A stretch of DNA of 64,000 bases, taken from positions 248,001 to 312,000 of the forward strand of contig NZ_QMKQ01000002.1 of assembly GCF_003287975.1 (NCBI RefSeq), read 5' to 3'. The translations under genes and the position numbers were made by a program. This DNA is from Arthrobacter sp. AQ5-05 (GTDB lineage Bacteria; Actinomycetota; Actinomycetes; Actinomycetales; Micrococcaceae). The notes below the pieces were generated by a model. The model did no database searches, was not told the DNA's origin, and worked only from the letters and a program-made list of their open reading frames with translations. Below are positions 25,474 to 33,051 of the stretch, piece after piece. Each line of letters starts with the position of its first letter. Position 1 is the stretch's first letter.

Positions 25474-26454
25474 TTAGGCGTCGCCGTCAAAGAGGCTGGT
25501 GACCGAGCCGTCCTCGAAGACTTCCTTGATGGCGCGGGCCAGCAGGGGTGCGATCGAAAGCACGGTCAGGGTCTCGAAACGCTTGGATTCCGGAATCGGC
25601 AGCGTGTTCGTGACCACGACCTCGCGGGCGCCGGACTCGGCCAGGCGCTGCGGAGCGGGGTCGGAGAACACCGCGTGCGTGGCGGCAATGATGACGTCCT
25701 TGGCACCGGCGTCCTTGAGGACCTTCACGGCACCGGCAATGGTCCCGCCGGTGTCGATCATGTCGTCGATGAGCACGCAGGTGCGATCCTTGACCTGGCC
25801 CACGACGGTCTTGGAGACTGCCTGGTTCGGGACGGTCAGGTCGCGGGACTTGTGCACGAAGGCCAGCGGGGCGCCGCCGAGGCGTTCGGCCCACTGTTCG
25901 GCCACGCGGACGCGTCCGGTATCCGGGGAAACCACGGTGACCGGGTCATCGCCGACCACGCCGCGGATGTAGTCTGCAAGCAGCGGGATGGCGAAGAGGT
26001 GGTCCACAGGGCCGTCGAAGAAGCCCTGGATCTGTGCGGTGTGCAGGTCAACGCTCATGATGCGGTCCGCGCCGGCTACCTTGAACATGTCGGCGACCAG
26101 ACGGGCGGAGATCGGCTCGCGGCCGCGGCCCTTCTTGTCCTGGCGTGCGTAGGGGTAGAACGGGGCCACCACGGTGATGCGCCGGGCCGAGGCACGCTTC
26201 ATGGAGTCGACCATGATCAGCTGCTCCATGAGCCAGTTGTTCAGCGGGGCCGGGTGGGCCTGGATGACAAAGATCTCCTTGCCACGGACGGATTCGCCGG
26301 AACGGACGTAGATCTCCCCGTTGGCAAAGTCGTAGGCACTGATCGGGAGCAGCTCGGTACCCAGCTCCGCGGCCACCTCTTCGGCAAGCTCCGGGTGGGC
26401 ACGCCCGGAAGCCAGCACCAGCTTCTTATCGACGTTATAGCTTAGTTCGCTCAT
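25474..26454 (-). CDS. prs: Ribose-phosphate pyrophosphokinase (PRPP synthetase)
   Basis: A protein of 326 aa. It makes PRPP from ribose-5-phosphate and ATP for purine, pyrimidine, histidine, tryptophan and NAD synthesis. VLASGRAHPELAEEVAAELG opens the protein, and VIQAHPAPLNNWLMEQLIMV is the regulatory loop. RITVVAPFYPYARQDKKGRG is the ATP-binding flexible loop, VDLHTAQIQGFF the metal-binding His region, and VLIDDMIDTGGTIAGA the PRPP-binding loop. The length and domain order are those of class I enzymes. It follows glmU by 46 nt, as in many Gram-positive genomes. Confidence 0.97.
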   Translation of the reverse strand: MSELSYNVDKKLVLASGRAHPELAEEVAAELGTELLPISAYDFANGEIYVRSGESVRGKEIFVIQAHPAPLNNWLMEQLIMVDSMKRASARRITVVAPFYPYARQDKKGRGREPISARLVADMFKVAGADRIMSVDLHTAQIQGFFDGPVDHLFAIPLLADYIRGVVGDDPVTVVSPDTGRVRVAEQWAERLGGAPLAFVHKSRDLTVPNQAVSKTVVGQVKDRTCVLIDDMIDTGGTIAGAVKVLKDAGAKDVIIAATHAVFSDPAPQRLAESGAREVVVTNTLPIPESKRFETLTVLSIAPLLARAIKEVFEDGSVTSLFDGDA

Positions 26455-26500
26455 GGGATCGCTTTCTCACTCAGACGGGGATCGGAAATGATGTGGAGGG

Positions 26501-27973
26501 TTACTTGACCTGGTCCGCGGATTCGGCGGCGGCGCCGGAATCCAGTGCGGACCTGAATGCGGCCTCCGCGGCGGCGGAACCGGGACGCTTGGTGATCGTC
26601 CAGCCCTCCGTGTTGTGTTGCGGGGCCACGGAAAGGGCAAGGGCCCCGGCCGGAACGTTCTTGCGGACGATGGCGCCGGCCCCCGTGTAGGCGCCGTCCC
26701 CGATGGTGACCGGGGCGACAAACACGGTGTTGGAGGCGGTGCGCACGTGCGATCCGATGACGGTGCGGTGCTTGTTGACACCGTCGTAGTTGGCGGTGAT
26801 GTTGCCACAGCCGATGTTGGTGTATTCACCGATTTCGGCATCCCCGGCATAGCCCAGGTGCGAGAGCTTGGACCCACGGCCGACCGTGATGTTCTTGGTC
26901 TCGTAGAAGGCGCCGATCTTGGCGTCGGGGCCGAGGTTGGTCTTGGGCCGCAGGTAGGCGAAGGGGCCAACCGACGAGCCTTCGGAAATGGATGAGTCGG
27001 TAACGTCCGAGCGAACGATCTTGGCCCCGCGGCCGACATGTGTGTTGACCAGGGTGGTGTCCGGACCGATGACCGCGTCGGTGCCGATCGCTGTGCTGCC
27101 GTGAAGCTGGGTCCCGGGTTTGATGGTCACGTCGTTGGACAGGGCAACGTCGACGTCGATCCAGGTGCTGTCCGGATCAATGATGCTCACCCCGGCGCGC
27201 ATCCATTTCTCCAGGATGCGGCGGTTCATTTCCTTCCCGAGCGCAGCAAGCTGAACGCGGTCGTTGGCGCCCTCGACCTGCCAGGCATCCTCGGTCACGA
27301 CGGCGGCGACGCGGCCCCCGGTGGACCGGGCAATGCCCAACACGTCGGTCAGGTACATTTCGCCCTGCGCATTGTCGGTGGTGACCTCGGCCAAGGCGGA
27401 GCGCAGCACCTGCGCATCGAAGGCGTAGATGCCGGAGTTCACTTCGCGGATGGCACGTTCCTCGTCGCTGGCATCCTTGTGCTCGCGGATGCCGGTGACG
27501 GTCCCGTCCTCTGCGCGCAGGATGCGGCCGTACCCGGTGGCATCCTCGAGCAGCGCGGTGAGCACCGTGACGGCGTTGCCTTCTCGGTCGTGGGCGGCAA
27601 CGAGTTCGCCAAGGAGTTCGGTGGTCAGCAAGGGAACATCGCCGTAGGTGACCACCACGGTGCCCTCGAGTGCCGGATCCAGCTTCTCGAGGCCCTGCTG
27701 CACGGCTCGGCCGGTGCCGGGGATTTCGTCTTGGTCGGCGATGATGGCATCTGGCTTGATCTGCAGGAGATGCTCAACGACGCGTTCGCGCTCAAAGCGG
27801 ACCACTGCAACGAGCGTTTGGGGTTGGAGTCCCTCTGCCGCGGCCAGCGCATGTCCCACCATGGAACGGCCGCCTAATTCGTGCAAGATCTTGGGTTTTG
27901 CCGACTTCATCCGGGTTCCTGCGCCTGCGGCAAGAACGATGACAGCGGCTGGTGCGTTGGCGTGAACGCTCAA
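26501..27973 (-). CDS. glmU: Bifunctional GlmU: glucosamine-1-phosphate acetyltransferase / UDP-GlcNAc pyrophosphorylase
   Basis: A protein of 490 aa. The N-terminal uridyltransferase domain begins VIVLAAGAGTRMKSAKPKIL, the nucleotide-binding signature, and contains VTYGDVPLL. The C-terminal half is a left-handed beta-helix of hexapeptide repeats with YLRPKTNLGPDAKIGAFYE and GYAGDAEIGEYTNIGCGNIT, the acetyl-CoA and sugar-binding part. It yields UDP-GlcNAc for peptidoglycan and for the sugar pathways of the polysaccharide locus beginning 1 kb away. The last 30 residues are Ala-rich and variable. A tRNA-Gln gene lies upstream on the same strand. Confidence 0.97.
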   Translation of the reverse strand: MSVHANAPAAVIVLAAGAGTRMKSAKPKILHELGGRSMVGHALAAAEGLQPQTLVAVVRFERERVVEHLLQIKPDAIIADQDEIPGTGRAVQQGLEKLDPALEGTVVVTYGDVPLLTTELLGELVAAHDREGNAVTVLTALLEDATGYGRILRAEDGTVTGIREHKDASDEERAIREVNSGIYAFDAQVLRSALAEVTTDNAQGEMYLTDVLGIARSTGGRVAAVVTEDAWQVEGANDRVQLAALGKEMNRRILEKWMRAGVSIIDPDSTWIDVDVALSNDVTIKPGTQLHGSTAIGTDAVIGPDTTLVNTHVGRGAKIVRSDVTDSSISEGSSVGPFAYLRPKTNLGPDAKIGAFYETKNITVGRGSKLSHLGYAGDAEIGEYTNIGCGNITANYDGVNKHRTVIGSHVRTASNTVFVAPVTIGDGAYTGAGAIVRKNVPAGALALSVAPQHNTEGWTITKRPGSAAAEAAFRSALDSGAAAESADQVK

Positions 27974-28069
27974 GATTGGTACTCCCTGTACATTGGCTAG
28001 CCGGACCGGCCGGGCCAGGCCTCACCATTCTATCCCGGGAAAAGTCCCGTAATTTCAATGAGTGATCTG

Positions 28070-28141
28070 TTCCGCCCATAGGATTCGAACCTATACTCCA
28101 CAGCTCCAAAGGCTGGGGTGCTGCCATTACACCAGGGCGGA
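28070..28141 (-). tRNA. tRNA-Gln (anticodon TTG)
   Basis: A 72-nt gene on the minus strand. The acceptor stem is TCCGCCC with GGGCGGA, the discriminator is A, and the anticodon loop is CTTTGGA, which reads TTG. The T arm is ATAGG, TTCGAAT, CCTAT. CCA is not encoded. The outermost anticodon-stem pair is a C-T mismatch. Confidence 0.93.
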
Positions 28142-28267
28142 ATGTGCGTTGAGCTCGCCTCACCGGCACAGTGAACTATTCTGCCACGACTGGGGCCATG
28201 GATGCGACTTGGGCAAAGGTGCGTGTCAGTCCCCCGGTCACACGTCAGTGACCAGACACCGTTTATG

Positions 28268-28293
28268 CCACACCTGTGGTTACCATGATCACT
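28268..28293 (+). promoter_or_regulatory. Leaderless-type -10 box and overlapping palindrome upstream of TetR
   Basis: TACCAT (28281-28286) is followed by 7 nt and ATG 28294. CCACACCTGTGG (28268-28279), with 5-bp arms, abuts it and could be the autoregulatory operator. Confidence 0.4.
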
Positions 28294-28959
28294 ATGAGCC
28301 CCACCGCACGCCCGCGCACGCGCATGACCGGAGTACAGCGCCGGTTGCAGCTGATCGACATCTCACGCCACCTCTTCTCCCTGCGAGGGGTCGACGGGAC
28401 CACGATCGAGGAAATTGCCCGGGCAGCAGGTGTGTCAAAACCCGTGGTTTACGAGCACTTCGGCTCGAAGGAAGCGCTCTACATGGAAGTGGTCACCAAC
28501 GAGTATCGGGAGCTGCTGGCCCGGATCACGGACTCGCTTTCCGGCGAGGAGGATTCCTCGCGCGTGCTTCTGGAAAAGGCTGCACTCGCGATGCTGACCT
28601 ACATCGAGGAGTGCACGGAGGGATTCCGCATCCTGGTGCGCGATGCCCCGCCGTCCCAGCCCGAAGGCACGTATTCCACGCTCTTGAGCAAAGTGACCGA
28701 ACAGGTCGAGCACATCCTGGCCGACGAATTCACCCACCGGGGATTCAGTGCCGAGGACGGCTCGATCTACGCACAGATGCTCGTCGGGATGGTCGCGATG
28801 ACGGCTCAGTGGTGGCTGGATGCCAGGCATCCGGACAAGCGGACGGTCGCCGCCCACGTGGTGAACCTTGCCTGGTACGGCTTGACCGGACTGCGCAAGG
28901 AACCGGGTTTGCGCGATGGGAATACCGGGCAGGTGGGCGAGGGGCCCGAACAAAACTAA
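28294..28959 (+). CDS. TetR/AcrR family transcriptional regulator
   Basis: A protein of 221 aa. The DNA-binding domain has [20 protein letters not shown] and then [20 protein letters not shown], a standard TetR recognition helix. The C-terminal part ([36 protein letters not shown]) resembles the common TetR ligand domain that is widespread in actinobacteria. I prefer ATG 28294 because it gives leaderless geometry; GTG 28276 and ATG 28285 in the same frame are alternatives. It lies between tRNA-Gln and the first polysaccharide genes, so it could regulate either itself or the rightward unit; neither is shown. Confidence 0.87.
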   Translation: MSPTARPRTRMTGVQRRLQLIDISRHLFSLRGVDGTTIEEIARAAGVSKPVVYEHFGSKEALYMEVVTNEYRELLARITDSLSGEEDSSRVLLEKAALAMLTYIEECTEGFRILVRDAPPSQPEGTYSTLLSKVTEQVEHILADEFTHRGFSAEDGSIYAQMLVGMVAMTAQWWLDARHPDKRTVAAHVVNLAWYGLTGLRKEPGLRDGNTGQVGEGPEQN

Positions 28960-28966
28960 GCAGCAT

Positions 28967-29062
28967 CATTCCCCCAATTGCTCTTGCACCCCGGCTACGT
29001 TCTGGCCCATGGTTGGAAAGAGGCAGCTCAGTCCTGCAGCGAATCAGACTTTTGGGGGAATG
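28967..29062 (+). promoter_or_regulatory. Leader with complementary arms covering the start of the acetyltransferase gene
   Basis: CATTCCCCCAA (28967-28977) is exactly complementary to TTGGGGGAATG (29052-29062), which is the Shine-Dalgarno region directly before ATG 29066. Pairing in the mRNA would hide the ribosome binding site. Confidence 0.5.
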
Positions 29063-29065
29063 GAA

Positions 29066-29650
29066 ATGATTCATGTCGAGCCAAGCGCCGATGTCGCATC
29101 GGACGCATCATTGGGTGCCGGAACCAATATTTGGCATCTGGCCCAGGTGCGCGAAAACGCCGTCCTGGGCGTCGAATGCAATGTTGGACGCGGTGCATAC
29201 ATCGGGCCCGGTGTTCGTCTGGGAGACCGGTGCAAGATCCAGAATTATGCCCTGGTTTATGAACCCGCGGTCCTGGCCGACGGGGTTTTCATCGGCCCGG
29301 CGGTCGTGCTGACCAACGACTTGTTCCCCCGCGCCATCAATCCGGACGGCTCCTTGAAGTCGGGGGACGACTGGGACATGGTGGGCGTCAGCATCGCGAC
29401 CGGCGCATCCATCGGCGCCCGGGCGGTGTGCATCGCACCGCTTCGGATCGGGAAGTGGGCGACCATCGCCGCGGGTGCCGTCGTCACCAAGGACGTTCCC
29501 GACTACGCAATCGTCGCCGGAGTCCCCGCCAAGCAAGTGGGCTGGGTGGGCGAAGCCGGCCATCCCTTGGCTTTTGTCGACGGCCTCTGGACATGTCCGA
29601 TGACCAATGCACACTACCTGGAATCCCACGGCCGGCTGCAACCGGCATGA
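29066..29650 (+). CDS. Nucleotide-sugar N-acetyltransferase, left-handed beta-helix (WlbB/WbpD type)
   Basis: A protein of 194 aa made of hexapeptide repeats: [77 protein letters not shown], then the terminal [16 protein letters not shown]. The layout matches WbpD/WlbB enzymes that acetylate the 3-amino group of UDP-GlcNAc3N-uronic acid. With the WlbA-like dehydrogenase (47289-48371) and a WlbC-like aminotransferase (42020-43144) it could form one sugar pathway; this is an inference. I chose ATG 29066 because GGGGGAA is 6 nt upstream; ATG 29060 and the open frame further left fit worse. Confidence 0.85.
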   Translation: MIHVEPSADVASDASLGAGTNIWHLAQVRENAVLGVECNVGRGAYIGPGVRLGDRCKIQNYALVYEPAVLADGVFIGPAVVLTNDLFPRAINPDGSLKSGDDWDMVGVSIATGASIGARAVCIAPLRIGKWATIAAGAVVTKDVPDYAIVAGVPAKQVGWVGEAGHPLAFVDGLWTCPMTNAHYLESHGRLQPA

Positions 29651-30105
29651 AGTGGCCGGCTCCTTCTCGGAGATGGGTAGGCTTCCTGCTCCTGGCATAT
29701 CTGCTCGTGGTGGTAATCGTTGTGTTCACCATCCGGATTGGTGACTTCCGGTTGCCGGAGCTCTTGTCCGGGGTCCTTCACACCCTGCAGCAGCACGGAT
29801 TAGGTGCCGGGGTGCGATTCGGCCATGTTGAGGCCGCAGCAAATGTGCTCTTCTTCGTGCCTTTGGGGGCGCTGTTCCCGTTGTGGTTCAGGAATCGGCG
29901 CTGGCTCACTTCGTGGCTCGTCTGTGTCGGCATCTCGTTGATCGTTGAAGTGATCCAATCCGTCTTTCTCAGCAATCGTGTCGGTTCGATGCGCGATGTT
30001 GTCTGCAACGGACTCGGGGCTGCCCTGGGCGTGGTACTTACGTGGATCCTGACGGAAAGTAGAGTATGCATCGGCAGAAAGCCACCTGTTCACTACCCTG
30101 GATAA
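29647..30105 (+). CDS. VanZ-like family membrane protein
   Basis: A protein of 152 aa. It has four predicted membrane segments: residues about 11-28, 60-78, 85-105 and 118-135. [17 protein letters not shown] is the VanZ-family N-x-x-x-F-x-P-x-G core, and [28 protein letters not shown] is the second signature with E-x-x-Q and D-x-x-x-N. VanZ proteins confer low-level teicoplanin resistance in some settings, but most members, often found beside polysaccharide genes, have no known role. Its start overlaps the acetyltransferase stop (ATGA). The next gene begins about 70 nt later. Confidence 0.85.
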   Translation: MKWPAPSRRWVGFLLLAYLLVVVIVVFTIRIGDFRLPELLSGVLHTLQQHGLGAGVRFGHVEAAANVLFFVPLGALFPLWFRNRRWLTSWLVCVGISLIVEVIQSVFLSNRVGSMRDVVCNGLGAALGVVLTWILTESRVCIGRKPPVHYPG

Positions 30106-30176
30106 AGCATAGATTGGAGGAAATGGGGAGGGTCGGTACCTGCTACCGGTCACGTGTGAACTGCCTTGGGGGCGCA

Positions 30177-32927
30177 ATGCAACAGGTCGATCTCGTCGGT
30201 GTCATCGTTGACCTTCTGGACCTTGAAGACGCGTTGGATCGGGTCACCGAACGGGCACGTTCCTCCGAACGGGTAGACGCCGGCCATCGACCGCTGTCAG
30301 TGGTGTCGGCCAATCTGGATCACATTGCGCAATTCGGCCGTCTCGGGCGTTGGTATGACACGCTGGACTACTCGTTGGGCATGCCGGTCCCGGATTCGGC
30401 TCCGTCGGTGCAGCACGGAACCAACGGAGATGACTGGCTTGTCCTGCTTGACGGAGCACCGCTGGTTGCCGAGGCAACCCGGTTGACCGGAAAGACCTGG
30501 CCCAGGCTCGCGGGCAGCGACATCATCGGCCCACTTCTGGATCGGGCGGAGAACGAAGGGTTAAGCGTCGGCTTCCTCGGGGGGTCCTACGTGGTTCAGC
30601 GGGTCCTCTCCCGCACCGTCACCAGAAACCGCCCCAATCTTAAGGTCAGCGGCTATTGGGCACCGGACCGCAAGGAACTCGTGGACCACCAGGCCTCGCT
30701 GGGGTTGGCGGAGTCCATCAGGTCGTCGCACACCCAGATACTGGTTGTCGGGCTGGGCAAACCGCGCCAAGAGCTCTGGATGGCCAAATACGGTCTTGCC
30801 ACCGGGGCCAACGTCCTGCTGGCCTTTGGCGCAGTAGTGGATTTCCTTGCCGGAAGCATTCAACGTGCCCCGAATTGGGCAAGTGCAAACGGTTTGGAAT
30901 GGGCGTGGCGCTTGGCGCTTGAACCCAGGCGGCTGGCACGCCGCTACCTGGTGGACGATCCACCCAGTCTCCTGCGGCTGAAGAAAGAGAGCCGGCTCCT
31001 GCCCGCACCGGAACCCGCGCTTCAGCCTGACTCGGACTCCCTGGAACGCAGCGTCAAGGATCCGCTCCCGCGGGCCCGGGAGAGGGAGTTTTCCGGACGA
31101 TTTGCCGCACCCGGGGAACGCGCCGACGTGGCGGTTCTTGCCGTCACCTACAACAACGAAGACACGGTCGAGGACCTGGTGTCGAGTCTCCGGGAGCAAG
31201 CCAAGGACCTGAGGCTTCGCGTCGTGGTCGCCGACAACGGTTCGAACGACGCGACGCTCGAGCTGCTCTCCAAGCATGACGACGTCTTGGCCGTCTCCAC
31301 GGGAGGAAACCTCGGTTATGCCGGTGGCCTCAATGCCGTGATGCAGTATGCCGGGGACTGCGAGGCCGTTCTGGTTCTCAACCCGGACCTCCGCGTTGAA
31401 ACCAACGCAGTCGTATTGCTGCTGGATCGCATGCGCCGTTCGGGTGCCGGAATCGTCGTGCCTCAGCTACTGGAATCCGACGGGTCGACCTACGTGTCGC
31501 TGCGCAGGGAACCCAGTATCGCGACGGCCGTGGGTGATGCGCTTTGCGGAGCCAGGTTCACCGGCAGACCGGGTTGGGCATCCGAGCTGGACTACGATGC
31601 AGAGAGCTACCAGCATCCACACCGCATTGACTGGGCGACCGGGGCCGCGTTGCTTATTGAATCCTCGCTGGCCAAACGACTGGGTGCGTGGGATGAACAG
31701 TTCTTCCTGTATTCCGAAGAGGTCGACTACTTCCGGCGTGCCCGCGAAGGCGGTGCGAGCATCTGGTACGAACCTGCGGCGCGCATGACCCACCACATGG
31801 GTGGCTCCGGTTCCTCCGCATCCTTGAACGCGTTGATGTCGATCAACCGCATCCGCTATATCCGCAAGTACCACGGGAAGAACTACGCCAGCGGTTTCCG
31901 CTCGGCGGTCCTGCTGGCCGAAGCGTTGCGGGTCTACAAGCCCAGCCGGCGCGGGATCCTGCGAACCTTGCTGGATGAGACCAGCTGGGCCGATCTGCCT
32001 CGGCCAAGCGCCGGCGCCCAGCAGTCACCCAGCGCTGATTTCCCCTCAGGGACCGTCATCATCCCGGCCCACAACGAGGCCTCCGTCATCGCACGCACCC
32101 TGGGGTGTCTGGCCAGTCTGGCATCGACCGGGGCGGTGGAGGTCATCGTCGCCTGCAACGGGTGCTCGGACGATACATTCCGGATTGCTTCGTCTTTCGC
32201 GGGTGTCAAGGTCATCGAAGTCGATGCCGCGTCAAAGGTTGCGGCATTGAACGAAGCGGATGCGATTGCCACCAGGTGGCCTCGCATATATCTGGATGCC
32301 GACATCGAGATGAGTCCAACGGCGTTGAAGATGGTCTTGGACCGGCTCGCGAACAGCGATGTCCTGGCCGCTCGTCCTGCATTTGAATACGACGATTCGC
32401 AGGCGTCCGCCCCGGTGAAATCCTTCTACAGGGCTCGACGCAGGATTCCCGCAACGAATCAGGCCCTGTGGGGAGCCGGAGTCTACGGGCTGACCGAGGC
32501 AGGGCATGCGAGGTTTGGAAAATTCCCGGATTTGACGGCCGATGATCTCTTCGTCGACCAGCAGTTCGAACCGTGGGAGAAAGCGATTCTCAACACCCCC
32601 CCGGTTCGTGTCGTGACACCCCGTACGGTCGAAAGCCTGTTTGCAATCTTGCAACGCAATTACCGGGGGCAACAGGAGTTTGTGCGGAAGCAGGCGAATG
32701 CGGAGAACTCCGTTGGACCGGTACCCACGACTTTTCTGGGCAGCGGAGACACCGGGTCTCGGAGAACGGTACGCCAGCTCATTGGCTCCGTTCGCGGACC
32801 GGTGAGCGCATTCGATGCCATGGTCTATGCGTCGTTCGTGGTTCGCGCCAGGCTCAAGCAGAAGCGCCTGCCGACGGGTTCACCGCACACCCCCTGGGAA
32901 CGCGACGAAAGCAGTCGCGGGCTCTGA
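30177..32927 (+). CDS. Three-domain glycosyltransferase: WecG/TagA/CpsF plus two GT2 domains
   Basis: A protein of 916 aa in which three transferases are joined. Residues about 1-260 are a WecG/TagA/CpsF (GT26) domain: VVSANLDHIAQFGR, LLDGAPLVAEATRL, AGSDIIGPLLDRAEN, GLGKPRQELWM and ALEPRRLARRYL. Residues about 315-570 are a GT2 domain of the rhamnosyltransferase (WbbL/GlfT-like) kind: AVTYNNEDTVEDLVSSL, NLGYAGGLNAVM, VLNPDLRV and FLYSEEVDYFRRA. Residues about 625-800 are a second GT2: IIPAHNEASVIARTL, LDADIEM and TADDLFVDQQF. All are cytoplasmic; no transmembrane segment is evident. I start at ATG 30177 because MQQVDLVGVIVDLLD fits the usual WecG beginning; the frame stays open to 30066. It is the last gene of the rightward unit. 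Confidence 0.88.
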   Translation: MQQVDLVGVIVDLLDLEDALDRVTERARSSERVDAGHRPLSVVSANLDHIAQFGRLGRWYDTLDYSLGMPVPDSAPSVQHGTNGDDWLVLLDGAPLVAEATRLTGKTWPRLAGSDIIGPLLDRAENEGLSVGFLGGSYVVQRVLSRTVTRNRPNLKVSGYWAPDRKELVDHQASLGLAESIRSSHTQILVVGLGKPRQELWMAKYGLATGANVLLAFGAVVDFLAGSIQRAPNWASANGLEWAWRLALEPRRLARRYLVDDPPSLLRLKKESRLLPAPEPALQPDSDSLERSVKDPLPRAREREFSGRFAAPGERADVAVLAVTYNNEDTVEDLVSSLREQAKDLRLRVVVADNGSNDATLELLSKHDDVLAVSTGGNLGYAGGLNAVMQYAGDCEAVLVLNPDLRVETNAVVLLLDRMRRSGAGIVVPQLLESDGSTYVSLRREPSIATAVGDALCGARFTGRPGWASELDYDAESYQHPHRIDWATGAALLIESSLAKRLGAWDEQFFLYSEEVDYFRRAREGGASIWYEPAARMTHHMGGSGSSASLNALMSINRIRYIRKYHGKNYASGFRSAVLLAEALRVYKPSRRGILRTLLDETSWADLPRPSAGAQQSPSADFPSGTVIIPAHNEASVIARTLGCLASLASTGAVEVIVACNGCSDDTFRIASSFAGVKVIEVDAASKVAALNEADAIATRWPRIYLDADIEMSPTALKMVLDRLANSDVLAARPAFEYDDSQASAPVKSFYRARRRIPATNQALWGAGVYGLTEAGHARFGKFPDLTADDLFVDQQFEPWEKAILNTPPVRVVTPRTVESLFAILQRNYRGQQEFVRKQANAENSVGPVPTTFLGSGDTGSRRTVRQLIGSVRGPVSAFDAMVYASFVVRARLKQKRLPTGSPHTPWERDESSRGL

Positions 32928-33024
32928 CGATTCGACGGCGCTCCGTGGCGGGTGAGCCGTCGCGTTGGCCCCGTCCACGACATCTGCGGAGGTTGGCACC
33001 AGGATACGTCGATTCCCGTCGACC

Positions 33025-33041
33025 GACCATGGGCCATGGTC
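33025..33041. terminator. Palindrome between converging polysaccharide units
   Basis: GACCATGGGCCATGGTC has 8-bp arms around one base and lies between the end of the triple glycosyltransferase gene and the end of the leftward operon. A weaker 7-bp hairpin is at 32933-32962. Use as a terminator is inferred. Confidence 0.45.
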
Positions 33042-33051
33042 CATGACGGAT

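Noticed and set aside
28070-28141. tRNA-Gln as the attachment site of an integrated island carrying the polysaccharide locus
   Set aside because: No integrase gene and no second copy of the tRNA 3' end were noticed, and glmU lies directly downstream of the tRNA as expected in a core arrangement.
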